Of a stretch of DNA of 64,000 nt, positions 33,502 to 41,535 are shown piece after piece (the stretch's first letter is position 1; each line of letters starts with the position of its first letter). This DNA is from Streptomyces tagetis (GTDB lineage Bacteria; Actinomycetota; Actinomycetes; Streptomycetales; Streptomycetaceae), in contig NZ_JAGPNL010000010.1 in NCBI RefSeq assembly GCF_018069565.1, positions 62,001 through 126,000 of the forward strand, written 5' to 3'. A program made the translations under genes and the position numbers. The notes beneath the pieces are model-generated. The model had not been told where the DNA came from. It saw only the letters and a program-made list of their open reading frames with translations, and made no database searches.

Positions 33502-34406
33502 ATCGACCACCCGGCGGCGATGGCGGCGACGTCGGCGCGGGCGGCCTCGCCGAGGGGCTTGCTCGGCGGGCGGACCTCCCGGCGGCACAGGCCGAGGGAG
33601 GCGAGGGCCTCCTTGACGACGGTGACGTTGTCGGCGGAGCCGTTGGCGGCACGCAGTTCCTCGAAGCGGCGGATCTGCTCCCAGACCTTCATGGCCGCCG
33701 TGTAGTCCCCGGCCCGCAGCGCCTCGATCATGTTGAGGGAGACGGCGGGGGCGACGTTGACGAGCCCCGAGGTGAAGCCGGTGGCGCCCGCGGAGAAGTA
33801 GGAGGGCGCGTACGGCTCGGCGAGTCCCGCGACCCAGACGAACCGCTCCAGGCCGGCGTCCCGGGCGAAGGCGGCGAAGCGGGCCGCGTCCGGGACCGCG
33901 TACTTGACGCCGATCACGTTGGGGCAGGCGTCGGCGAGTTCGGCGAGGCGGGTGCCGCCGAGGCGTTCGTTGCGGACGTAGGGGACGACGCCGAGGTCGG
34001 GCACGGCCTCGGCGATGGCGCGGTGGTAGTCGACCCAGCCGCCCTGGGAGACGTAGGGGTGGACGGGCTGGTGGACCATCACCATCCCGGCGCCCAGGTC
34101 GCGGGCGTGCCGGGCGGAGGCGACGGCGGTGGGCACGTCGTGGCCGACGCCGACGAGGATCGCTCCCCCGTCGCCGGCCTCCTCGACGGCGAGTTCGGCG
34201 ACGAGGCGGCGCTCGGCCGGGGAGAGCGCGTAGAACTCGCCGGTGTTGCCGCCCGGGGTGAGGGTGGTGACGCCGCCGTCGAGGAGCCGGCGCACCAGGG
34301 CCCGGTAGGTGGCGGAGTCGACGGAGCCGTCCTCGGCGAACGGGGTCACCGGGATCGCCACCACGTCGGCCAGTGCCGCCCGCTGGGGCTCGAAGGTGGT
34401 TGTCAT
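33498..34406 (-). CDS. KdgD-like dehydratase (DHDPS superfamily; 5-dehydro-4-deoxyglucarate or 2-keto-3-deoxypentonate dehydratase)
   Basis: The 302-residue TIM-barrel protein has the class I aldolase pattern: GVTTLTPGGNTGEFYALS, conserved Tyr in GVVPYVRNERLG and Schiff-base Lys in NVIGVKYAVPDAARF. It differs from lysine-pathway DapA in these blocks and fits the sugar-acid branch that yields 2-oxoglutarate semialdehyde. The neighbouring IlvD/Edd dehydratase and the semialdehyde dehydrogenase at 21.6 kb support that route. Whether the substrate is a C6 (KdgD) or C5 (arabinose-pathway) keto-deoxy acid is open. ATG 34406 overlaps the GntR stop. Confidence 0.85.
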   Translation of the reverse strand: MTTTFEPQRAALADVVAIPVTPFAEDGSVDSATYRALVRRLLDGGVTTLTPGGNTGEFYALSPAERRLVAELAVEEAGDGGAILVGVGHDVPTAVASARHARDLGAGMVMVHQPVHPYVSQGGWVDYHRAIAEAVPDLGVVPYVRNERLGGTRLAELADACPNVIGVKYAVPDAARFAAFARDAGLERFVWVAGLAEPYAPSYFSAGATGFTSGLVNVAPAVSLNMIEALRAGDYTAAMKVWEQIRRFEELRAANGSADNVTVVKEALASLGLCRREVRPPSKPLGEAARADVAAIAAGWSI

Positions 34407-35080
34407 GCCGGACCGTCCTCTCCCTGGGCCTGCCGGTCGCCGGACCCGGTTCCCGGGAAGGCCCGCTCGACGAACGACGCGATGTGCGCGTGGAGGGCGC
34501 GCGCCGCGCCGTCCGCGTCGCCCGCGAGGGCGAGGCGCAGGATCTCCTGGTGCTCGTCCGCCTCCCGTTGCCAGGAGGGGTCCGCGGCCCAGGCCACGGC
34601 GGAGACGAGGGCCGCCTGGTCGCGGACCTCGTCGAGCATCCGGCCGAGCAGCGGGTTGCCGCAGGGCAGGTACAGCGCGCGGTGGAACTCGCGGTTGGCG
34701 AGGGAGCGTTCGGCCGTGTCACCGGCGAGCTCCGCCCGTTCCAGGGCCTCGCGCGCGGCGTCCAGGGAGGCTCCCCGGCCCACCGCGCGGCGCAGCGCCT
34801 CGGGTTCCAGGAGCAGCCGCACGTCGTAGACCTCGCGTGCCATGTCCGCGTCCACCCTGCGCACCGTGACGCCCTTGTACTGGTTCATCACCACCAGTCC
34901 GGTGCCGGCCAGGGTCTTCAGCGCCTCGCGCACGGGGGTCTTGGAGACCCCGAACCGCGCGGCGAGGTCGGCCTCGACGAGGGCCTGGCCGGGGGTGAGC
35001 CGGCCGGTGAGGATGCGGCGTTTGATCTCCTCCTGCACGTACTGCGTGCGGGAGGGGATCGGGGTGGGCACAGAGGTCAT
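34403..35080 (-). CDS. GntR-family (FCD/FadR type) regulator of the sugar-acid operon
   Basis: The 225-residue regulator has an N-terminal winged helix (QYVQEEIKRRILTGRLTPGQALVEADLAARFGVSKTPVREALKTLAGTGLVV). A C-terminal FCD helical domain supplies the metal/ligand His and Asp in YDVRLLLEPEALR, REFHRALY and DEHQEIL. It is first in an operon with kdgD-like and IlvD/Edd genes, each overlapping by four bases, so it is probably autoregulated. Palindromes at 35111-35133 lie in its leader. Likely ligand is a sugar acid such as a uronate or keto-deoxy acid (inference). Confidence 0.9.
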   Translation of the reverse strand: MTSVPTPIPSRTQYVQEEIKRRILTGRLTPGQALVEADLAARFGVSKTPVREALKTLAGTGLVVMNQYKGVTVRRVDADMAREVYDVRLLLEPEALRRAVGRGASLDAAREALERAELAGDTAERSLANREFHRALYLPCGNPLLGRMLDEVRDQAALVSAVAWAADPSWQREADEHQEILRLALAGDADGAARALHAHIASFVERAFPGTGSGDRQAQGEDGPA

Positions 35081-35110
35081 GCGCGCCTCTCGGATCTCGC
35101 ATATCGCGTC

Positions 35111-35133
35111 TCATATATGACGTACGAAGTACG
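35111..35133. promoter_or_regulatory. Operator candidate for the sugar-acid GntR gene
   Basis: Two adjacent perfect palindromes, TCATATATGA (35111-35120) and CGTAC-gaa-GTACG (35121-35133), lie 31-53 bases upstream of the GntR start in an AT-rich patch suited to a promoter. Autoregulation is inferred. Confidence 0.55.
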
Positions 35134-35348
35134 ACGCGTCAGAAGGTAGGAGGGGCGCGGGGTTTCGTCAACGCTTCCGGCAGAGGAATTCGAAACCGCT
35201 TACTGCGCACGGGGGTCCGCGCCCGCCCGGCCGGCCGGGAGCCGGGCGGGTTCCCGGTGCCGGCCGCGGGGGACCGGACCCGCGATGACCAGGCATGACG
35301 CCGGCGGTCCTGTGGCTCCGCCCCGCCGTGGGCCGCCGGATCGCCGGT

Positions 35349-36515
35349 TCAGCGGCGGGCCAGCGCCGAGCGCACCGCGTCCAGGTCGTCGTCGGAGGCC
35401 AGCCCGGCGTGGTACAGGCGCAGTTCGGTCGCCCCCCGGTCCCGGGCGCGGGCCGCGTCGGCGGCGAGGGTGCCGGGGCTGCCGCCCATGCCGGAGACCA
35501 CGGTGAGGTTGGCGGCGAGGACGGCGCCCTCGACGCCCCGCGCGGCGAAGGGCTCCAGCGCCTCCGGCCCGCCGGTGCAGGGCACCACCACGCCGTCGGC
35601 GACGGACAGGACGTGCGCGGGGTCGACGCCCGCGTTGGCGCCGCAGTGCCAGGGGACGGGGTCGGCGTGCAGGAGCACCTGGAAGCCCTCGGGCGCGGCG
35701 GCCCGTACGGCGGCCACGGCCTCCTCCTGGAGGGTGCGGGCGGCCTCCTCGCGCCAGGCGAGGGTGGCCCGCGCCGTGTCCTCGCCGAGCAGGCGGGCGA
35801 TGCCCGCCCGGCCGCCGCCGGAGGGCGCCCCGCGCCACACCGGCTCCAGCGCCCGCCGGACGCGGGCGGCCAGCGCGTCGGCGTCCAGTCCGTGGCGGCC
35901 GTAGCCCTCGCCGCACTCCGGGCAGAAGCACAGGGACATCAGGTACTGCCCGGCGTCCCCGAGCGCGACGCCGCCCGTCTTGTCGTGGGCGTGCGGGTGG
36001 GCCAGGCCGTACCAGCCGCAGGACTCCAGTTCGGTGCCGAGGGCGCCGGGCCGCACGGCCGCCTCGGCGGCGAGGCCGGTGAGGTAGGCGCGGGTGGCGG
36101 GTTGGGCGATGCAGGGGGCCCAGGGGTAGCGGTCGCCGTGGGCGTTGCGGACGCCGGTCGCCGGATGCTCGGCGCCCAGGCGGGAGTTGTGGGCGAGGAC
36201 GACCCAGGTGTGCACGGCGAGCCCCGCGCCCGCCAGCGCGCCCGCGGCCTCGCCCCAGGCGTCGCCGGGCGCCCAGTCGCCGGCCGGGTACGGGCGCGGG
36301 GCGCGGCCGGCCCAGCGGGCGGGGTCCGGCGGGTAGAGCACGGCGGAGTGCTCCGCGGTGACGATCCGGTGGCGCGGGTGGCGGGGGGTGAGGGCGCGGG
36401 TGGAGTGGTAGGCGGCGGCGAGCGTGGCCTGCCGCACGCCGAGACCCGCGACGAAGTCCGCCGCGGCGGGGTCGCCGTTGACGTCCCAGGGGTAGACGAA
36501 TGCCGACGCCTTCAC
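35349..36515 (-). CDS. Unrecognised probable TIM-barrel protein
   Basis: I do not recognise this 388-residue protein with confidence. It starts MKASAFVYPWDVNGDPAAADFVAGLGV and alternates strand-helix segments, as in glycoside-hydrolase-like TIM barrels. Notable residues: WVVLAHNSRLG, ELESCGWYGLAHPHAHDK, the Cys motif LCFCPECGEGY, FQVLLHADPVPWHCGAN and NLTVVSGMGGSPG. There is no signal peptide, so it is cytoplasmic. GTG 36515 has an excellent Shine-Dalgarno (GGAGGAGG, about six bases upstream). It is divergent from uronate dehydrogenase and downstream of none, inside the sugar-acid block. A role in processing an imported oligosaccharide is plausible but unproved. Confidence 0.75.
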   Translation of the reverse strand: MKASAFVYPWDVNGDPAAADFVAGLGVRQATLAAAYHSTRALTPRHPRHRIVTAEHSAVLYPPDPARWAGRAPRPYPAGDWAPGDAWGEAAGALAGAGLAVHTWVVLAHNSRLGAEHPATGVRNAHGDRYPWAPCIAQPATRAYLTGLAAEAAVRPGALGTELESCGWYGLAHPHAHDKTGGVALGDAGQYLMSLCFCPECGEGYGRHGLDADALAARVRRALEPVWRGAPSGGGRAGIARLLGEDTARATLAWREEAARTLQEEAVAAVRAAAPEGFQVLLHADPVPWHCGANAGVDPAHVLSVADGVVVPCTGGPEALEPFAARGVEGAVLAANLTVVSGMGGSPGTLAADAARARDRGATELRLYHAGLASDDDLDAVRSALARR

Positions 36516-36846
36516 ATGCCCTCCTCCGGCGGCGCGGCCCCCGCGCCCGGCCGGGCGGGCGGGCCGCGGCGCCCCGGGGGGGCGTGGCCGACCCCGCGGC
36601 GGGAGCGGGAGCACGCTCCACGTCCATGTCCGATGTCCAGGTCGCTGAACGCGCACACGCTAGGCCGCGCCCGCAGGCCGGTCAAGGAGCCGACCTCCCC
36701 TCACCTGCGGTCCAGCCCGCACGGCGGGTTCGGGAGCGGCGGCTCTTGACGGGCCGGGTACGAGATCTTTAGCGTGTCCATCCACATGAACGCGGTGCGC
36801 CCGGCGCACGGCTGCCGATTCGCAGGTGACCCGAGGAGTCCCGAGG
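36516..36846. other. Divergent intergenic region before uronate dehydrogenase
   Basis: These 331 bases hold no credible gene. They carry the Shine-Dalgarno of the TIM-barrel gene at one end and a + strand promoter candidate at 36746-36775. I saw no clear palindromic operator, although regulation by the nearby GntR or IclR would be expected. Confidence 0.5.
36746..36775 (+). promoter_or_regulatory. Promoter candidate for uronate dehydrogenase
   Basis: TTGACG (36746-36751) and TAGCGT (36770-36775) are separated by 18 bases, close to the Streptomyces housekeeping-sigma pattern. The predicted start point near 36782 leaves a leader of about 65 bases. Confidence 0.55.
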
Positions 36847-37656
36847 ATGCCCGCACCCCGCACCGTCCTGCTCACCGGCGCCGCCGGCGGCCTCGGCACC
36901 CTGATGCGGGAGCTGCTGCCCGCGTACGGACACGCGCTGCGCCTGTTCGACGTGCGGCCGGTGGAGGGCGAGCCGGAGGCGATCGTCGCCGACCTCGCCG
37001 ACGCGGCGGCCGTACGCGAGGCGGTCCGGGGCGTCGACGCGATCGTGCACCTCGCGGGCATCTCCCTGGAGGCCCCGTTCGAGGAGATCGTGCGGGCCAA
37101 CATCCACGGCGTCCACCACCTGTACGAGGCCGCCCGCGAGGAGGGCGTCCGGCGGGTCGTCTTCGCCTCCTCCAACCACGCCGTCGGCTACACCCCGTGC
37201 CCGCGCCCGGGTGATCCCCTCATCCCCGTCGACACCCCGCACCGCCCGGACACCTTCTACGGCCTGTCCAAGTCCTTCGGCGAGGACCTCGCCCAGCTCT
37301 ACTGGGACAAGCACGGGGTGGAGACCGTCTCCGTCCGCATCGGCTCCTGCTTCCCCGAGCCGGCCGGCGTGCGCGCGCTCTCGCTGTGGCTGAGCCCGGC
37401 CGACTGCGCCCGCCTGCTGCACGCCGCCCTGACCGCCGAGGACGTCGGCCACACCGTGGTCTACGGCTCCTCCGCCAACACCCGCCTGTGGTGGGACCTC
37501 ACCTCCGCGCGCGCCCTCGGCTACGAACCGCGGGACGACTCCGAGCCGTACGCGGCCCGGCTCCTCGCGGAGCAGGGGGAACTCGACCCGGACGACCCGG
37601 CTCAGTCGCGCCTGGGCGGCCACTTCGTGACCGACCCGCCGGTCTGGTCCCCCTGA
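36847..37656 (+). CDS. udh: Uronate dehydrogenase
   Basis: The 269-residue extended short-chain dehydrogenase has NAD loop LLTGAAGGLGTLMRELL, IVHLAGISLEAPFEEI, VVFASSNHAVGYTP and catalytic Tyr/Lys in YGLSKSFGEDLAQLYWDKHG. The segments VRIGSCFPEP, SLWLSPADCARLLHAAL and SANTRLWWDL are those of bacterial Udh (for example Agrobacterium). It oxidises D-galacturonate or D-glucuronate to the aldarolactone with NAD+. ATG 36847 lies eight bases after GAGGAG; an upstream in-frame GTG at 36826 is less likely. It links the pectate lyase and dehydratase genes into one oxidative uronate pathway. Confidence 0.9.
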   Translation: MPAPRTVLLTGAAGGLGTLMRELLPAYGHALRLFDVRPVEGEPEAIVADLADAAAVREAVRGVDAIVHLAGISLEAPFEEIVRANIHGVHHLYEAAREEGVRRVVFASSNHAVGYTPCPRPGDPLIPVDTPHRPDTFYGLSKSFGEDLAQLYWDKHGVETVSVRIGSCFPEPAGVRALSLWLSPADCARLLHAALTAEDVGHTVVYGSSANTRLWWDLTSARALGYEPRDDSEPYAARLLAEQGELDPDDPAQSRLGGHFVTDPPVWSP

Positions 37657-37800
37657 CCGCCCGCCCCCTTCCCTCCGGGCACCCGCCCCTTCCCTCCTGC
37701 CTCCTGGTACCCCCTCCCCGTCCCGGCGCCCGCTTCCGCCCGCCGAGGGCGCCCGCCTCCGCCCGCCCCGCCCGCCTCCGGCGCCCTCTTCGTCCCGCTC

Positions 37801-37873
37801 CGGGCGCCCGTTCCGGTCCGGAGCGGCGGTATGCCCGTCGCGGGCGCCCGCTCCTGCCCGCACCGGGCGCCCG
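37801..37873. repeat. Dispersed palindromic 10-mer CGGGCGCCCG
   Basis: CGGGCGCCCG, itself a perfect palindrome, occurs at 37801-37810, 37841-37850 and 37864-37873, with a nine-base version at 37747-37755, all noncoding. Confidence 0.75.
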
Positions 37874-38213
37874 AACGGCGCCCGCCCCCCGTCCGGCACC
37901 CCGATAACGGGCTCCTGGCACCCCGTGCCGGGGCTCTGGGCCGCACCGGGCCGACGCCCGGAACCGGCCGTCCAGACCGACCGGTCGGACCGGGTGGACC
38001 AGACCACCCGGCGCCGACCAGGCGATTCGTCTGTACCGGGGCGCCGGCGGCGGCCGGAACGGCGGAAAACCGACGCCCCCGGCGCCGGTCGGGCATCGAT
38101 CGGGCCCGCCCACCGCCCATTCGGGCATCCGTATCGCCCGCTCTCCCGCGCCGACCCGCCCCCATGCAGGTCCGCGACGGTCATCACCGAAGCCGAACGG
38201 GCATAAACGGGCA

Positions 38214-38226
38214 ATAGCGAAGCTAT
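38214..38226. promoter_or_regulatory. DeoR operator candidate
   Basis: ATAGC-gaa-GCTAT is a perfect inverted repeat about 100 bases upstream of the DeoR start in an AT-rich patch. The adjacent DeoR-family regulator is the likely binder (inference). Confidence 0.45.
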
Positions 38227-38325
38227 AACAAGCCTGGTCAGAACCTCATACCGCCTGTAGAACATCCTGCAAGGGCCGCACAGGGCCCGAACGGGCAGCG
38301 AGATCAGGAAGCAGGTGGTCGACCC

Positions 38326-39096
38326 ATGGGTCACGGGACGGCCGAGGAGCGCCAGCGCGAGATCGTGCGCATGGCACGCGCCACCGGCTCGGTCGACGTC
38401 ACCGCGCTCGCCGCCGACCTGGGCGTGGCGAAGGAGACCGTACGACGGGACCTGCGCGCCCTGGAGGACCACGGTCTGGTGCGCCGCACCCATGGTGGCG
38501 CCTACCCCGTGGAGAGCGCCGGCTTCGAGACGACCCTCGCCTTCCGCGCCACCAGTCACGTCCCGGAGAAGCGCCGGGTGGCCAACGCCGCCGCGGAACT
38601 CCTCGGGGACGCCGAGACGGTCTTCGTCGATGAGGGCTTCACCCCGCAGCTCATCGCGGAGGCCCTGCCCCGGGACCGGCCGCTCACAGTGGTCACCGCC
38701 TCCCTGCCGGTCGCCGGGGCGCTCGCCGAGACCGGCACCATCCATGTCCTGCTGCTCGGCGGGAGGGTCCGCTCCGGCACCCTCGCCACCGTGGACCACT
38801 GGACGACGAAGATGCTCGCCGGCTTCGTCATCGACCTGGCGTTCATCGGCGCCAACGGCATCTCACGCGAGCACGGTCTGACCACGCCCGACCCGGCGGT
38901 CAGCGAGGTCAAGACCCAGGCGGTCCGGGCCGCGCGCCGGGTGGTGTTCGCGGGGGCCCACACCAAGTTCGGAGCGGTCAGCTTCTGCCGGTTCGCCGAC
39001 ATCGGCGCACTGGAGGCGATCGTCACGAGCACCCTGCTCCCGGCGGCCGAGGCCCACCGCTACTCCCTGCTCGGGCCGCAGGTCCTCCGGGTCTGA
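38326..39096 (+). CDS. DeoR-family regulator of the polyol operon
   Basis: The 256-residue regulator has an N-terminal DeoR helix-turn-helix (RQREIVRMARATGSVDVTALAADLGVAKETVRRDLRALEDHGLVRRTHGG). A C-terminal sugar-phosphate-isomerase-like sensor domain carries DEGFTPQLIAEAL, IDLAFIGANGIS and AGAHTKFGAVSFCRFADI. Such regulators respond to phosphorylated sugars or polyols. It is in the same direction as, and 124 bases before, the transporter genes, so it probably controls them. ATG 38326; a GAAGCAGGTGG-type Shine-Dalgarno precedes it. Confidence 0.92.
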   Translation: MGHGTAEERQREIVRMARATGSVDVTALAADLGVAKETVRRDLRALEDHGLVRRTHGGAYPVESAGFETTLAFRATSHVPEKRRVANAAAELLGDAETVFVDEGFTPQLIAEALPRDRPLTVVTASLPVAGALAETGTIHVLLLGGRVRSGTLATVDHWTTKMLAGFVIDLAFIGANGISREHGLTTPDPAVSEVKTQAVRAARRVVFAGAHTKFGAVSFCRFADIGALEAIVTSTLLPAAEAHRYSLLGPQVLRV

Positions 39097-39120
39097 CGAC
39101 GGGTCCGACGGCCCCGAACC

Positions 39121-39153
39121 CCGTACCCCCGTCCCCTCCGTACCCCCGTCCCC
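39121..39153. repeat. Direct repeat, 2 x 16 bp with one-base spacer
   Basis: CCGTACCCCCGTCCCC occurs at 39121-39136 and again at 39138-39153, upstream of the polyol-binding protein gene. Confidence 0.8.
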
Positions 39154-39220
39154 CCGCATCCCAAGACACCCCCACACGTCGCACAAGTCCCCGTAAGTAC
39201 CGACAGATTCTGGAGTACCC

Positions 39221-40591
39221 ATGCGAACCCAGAGCCGACGCTCGCCACGGTCCCTCGTCACCGTGGCCGCGATTGGGACGCTGATCGCTCCGCTCGCCGC
39301 CTGCTCGGGCGCCGGCGGGTCCGGAGGGTCCGACGGCGCGAGATCCATCAACGTCCTGATGGTGAACAACCCGCAGATGGTGGAGTTGCAGAAGCAGACC
39401 GCGGCCAACTTCACCAAGGAGACCGGCATCGAGGTGAACTTCACCGTCCTGCCGGAGAACGACGTCCGCGACAAGATCAGCCAGGACTTCGCCAACCAGG
39501 CCGGTCAGTACGACGTCGCCACCCTGAGCAACTACGAGATCCCGATCTACGCCAAGAACGGGTGGCTGCACTCCCTGGACGACCACGTCAAGAAGGACAC
39601 CGCCTTCGACCAGGGCGACATCCTCCCCTCCATGACCAAGGCGCTCACCGCGGAGGACGGCAAGCTCTACGGCGAGCCGTTCTACGGCGAGTCCTCCTTC
39701 CTGATGTACCGCAAGGACGTCCTGGAGAAGGAGGGGCTCTCCATGCCGGAGAAGCCCACCTGGAAGGAGGTCGCCGAGCTGGCCGCCAAGATCGACGGCT
39801 CGACGCCCGGCATGAAGGGCATCTGCCTGCGCGGCCTGCCCGGCTGGGGCGAGGTCATCGCGCCGCTGACCACCGTGGTCAACACCTACGGCGGCACCTG
39901 GTTCGACGAGAACTGGAAGGCCCAGCTCGACTCCAAGGAGTTCAAGCAGGCCACGCAGTTCTACGTCGACCTGGTCCGCAAGCACGGCGAGTCGGGCGCC
40001 GCCCAGGCCGGTTACGCGGAGTGCCTGAACAACATGACCCAGGGCAAGACGGCCATGTGGTACGACGCCACCGCCGGCGCCGGTTCCCTGGAGGCGAAGG
40101 GCTCGCCCGTCGCGGGCAAGATCGGCTACGTGCCGGCGCCGGTCGAGAAGACCGACGGCTCGGGCTGGCTCTACACCTGGGCGTGGGGCATCCAGAAGGC
40201 GTCCAAGAACTCCGACGACGCCTGGAAGTTCATCTCCTGGGCCTCCGGCAAGGAGTACGAGAAGCTCGTCGGCGAGAAGGCCGGCTGGTCCAACGTCCCC
40301 GCCGGCAAGCGCGCCTCGACCTACGACATCCCGGAGTACCGCAAGGAGGCCGCCGCCTTCGCCGACGTCACCCGGGACGCCATCGCCGACGCCAAGCCCG
40401 AGAACCCGGGCGTGCAGCCGCGGCCCGCGCCCGGCATCCAGTTCGTCGGCATCCCCGAGTTCACCGACCTGGGCACCAAGGTCTCCCAGGAGATCAGCTC
40501 CGCGATCGCCGGACGCCAGTCGGTGGACGAGGCACTGAAGAAGGCCCAGAAGCTCGCCGAGGCCGTCGCCGATAAGTACGAGGGATCATGA
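39221..40591 (+). CDS. Polyol (sorbitol/mannitol-type) ABC transporter binding lipoprotein
   Basis: The 456-residue family 1 binding protein has a lipoprotein signal ending in lipobox LAAC-S. The core NVLMVNNPQMVELQKQTAANFTKETGIEVNFTVLPENDVRDKI, YGEPFYGESSFLMYRKDVLEKEGL and WLYTWAWGIQKAS fits the SmoE/MtlE sorbitol-mannitol subgroup. It delivers a polyol to the permeases encoded immediately downstream. ATG 39221 follows a TGGAG. The stop overlaps the next ATG by four bases. No ATPase gene is present, so a shared MsiK-type ATPase is likely. Confidence 0.92.
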   Translation: MRTQSRRSPRSLVTVAAIGTLIAPLAACSGAGGSGGSDGARSINVLMVNNPQMVELQKQTAANFTKETGIEVNFTVLPENDVRDKISQDFANQAGQYDVATLSNYEIPIYAKNGWLHSLDDHVKKDTAFDQGDILPSMTKALTAEDGKLYGEPFYGESSFLMYRKDVLEKEGLSMPEKPTWKEVAELAAKIDGSTPGMKGICLRGLPGWGEVIAPLTTVVNTYGGTWFDENWKAQLDSKEFKQATQFYVDLVRKHGESGAAQAGYAECLNNMTQGKTAMWYDATAGAGSLEAKGSPVAGKIGYVPAPVEKTDGSGWLYTWAWGIQKASKNSDDAWKFISWASGKEYEKLVGEKAGWSNVPAGKRASTYDIPEYRKEAAAFADVTRDAIADAKPENPGVQPRPAPGIQFVGIPEFTDLGTKVSQEISSAIAGRQSVDEALKKAQKLAEAVADKYEGS

Positions 40592-41535
40592 CCTTGACGT
40601 CCCCGCCCCGGGCCGCCGCCACCGTCTCCGGACGGCCGGCGGCCCGGCGGCCGAACCGCATGCGCGCCTGGGCCACCCGGGCGCCCCTGCTGCCGGCGCT
40701 GATCTTCATGATCATCGTCACCCAGCTCCCCTTCGTGGCCACGCTGGTGATCTCGTTCTTCGACTGGAACGCGCTCTACCCCGACCAGCGCCGCTTCGCC
40801 GCCTTCGCCAACTACGGCGAGGTGCTGACCAACCCCGAGCTGCGCAAGTCGGTGGGGACGACGATCCTGCTGACGGTCACCGTGGTGCTGGTCAGCCTGG
40901 TGCTGGGCCTGCTGCTGGCGCTGCTGCTGGACCGCCGCTTCCGCGGCCGGGCCGTGGTGCGCACCATGCTCATCGCGCCGTTCCTGCTGGTGCCGATCGC
41001 CGCCGCGCTGATGTGGAAGCACCTGCTGTTCAACCCGGAGTACGGGCTGTTCAACGGCATCCTCAACGCCATCGGCGGGGAAGGGGCGATCCAGCCGGAC
41101 TGGATCTCCGAGATGCCGCTGCTGGCGGTCGAGGCCGCGCTGATCTGGCAGTGGACCCCGTTCATGATGCTGATCCTGCTGGCCGGCCTGCAAAGCCGCG
41201 ACTCGGAACTGATCGAGGCGGCCCGGATGGACGGCGCGAGCGGATGGCAGATCTTCGTGCACATCACGCTGCCGCACATGCGCCGCTACCTCGAACTCGG
41301 CGTGCTGCTCGGCTCGATCTACATCGTGCAGAACTTCGACGCGGTGTTCACCATCACCTCCGGTGGACTGGGCACCGCCAACCTGCCGTACACGATCTAC
41401 CAGACGTTCTACCAGGCGCACGAGAACGGGCTCGCCTCCGCGGCCGGCGTCATCGTCGTGATCGGCTCGCTCATCCTGGCGACCTTCGCGCTGCGCGTGG
41501 TGTCGTCGCTGTTCCGTGAGGAGGTGTCCCGCTGA
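40588..41535 (+). CDS. Polyol ABC transporter permease 1 (SmoF/MtlF-like)
   Basis: A 315-residue permease with six membrane segments. It has the periplasmic loop FFDWNALYPDQRRFAAFANYGEVLTNPE and the EAA loop SELIEAARMDGASGWQIFVHITLPHMRRYLEL. The N-terminal 30 residues are a basic cytoplasmic tail. ATG 40588 overlaps the binding-protein stop. Together with the next gene it forms the CUT1 membrane channel. Confidence 0.93.
   Translation: MTLTSPPRAAATVSGRPAARRPNRMRAWATRAPLLPALIFMIIVTQLPFVATLVISFFDWNALYPDQRRFAAFANYGEVLTNPELRKSVGTTILLTVTVVLVSLVLGLLLALLLDRRFRGRAVVRTMLIAPFLLVPIAAALMWKHLLFNPEYGLFNGILNAIGGEGAIQPDWISEMPLLAVEAALIWQWTPFMMLILLAGLQSRDSELIEAARMDGASGWQIFVHITLPHMRRYLELGVLLGSIYIVQNFDAVFTITSGGLGTANLPYTIYQTFYQAHENGLASAAGVIVVIGSLILATFALRVVSSLFREEVSR

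Larger units (their letters stand above)
37657..38325. other. Long noncoding region between udh and the polyol operon
   Basis: I see no credible gene in these 669 bases. The first 250 are C-rich and repetitive and contain copies of CGGGCGCCCG; the last 120 are AT-richer and carry a palindrome and presumably the promoter of the DeoR gene. A short direct repeat of CGCCCCTTCCCTCC-type sequence follows the udh stop. No clear terminator hairpin with a loop was found, but the palindromic repeats could act as one. Confidence 0.5.

Noticed and set aside
37499..38206. Overlapping open frames (both strands) after udh
   Set aside because: Sequences are Arg/Pro/Gly-rich products of C-rich repeats with no domain or start signals.
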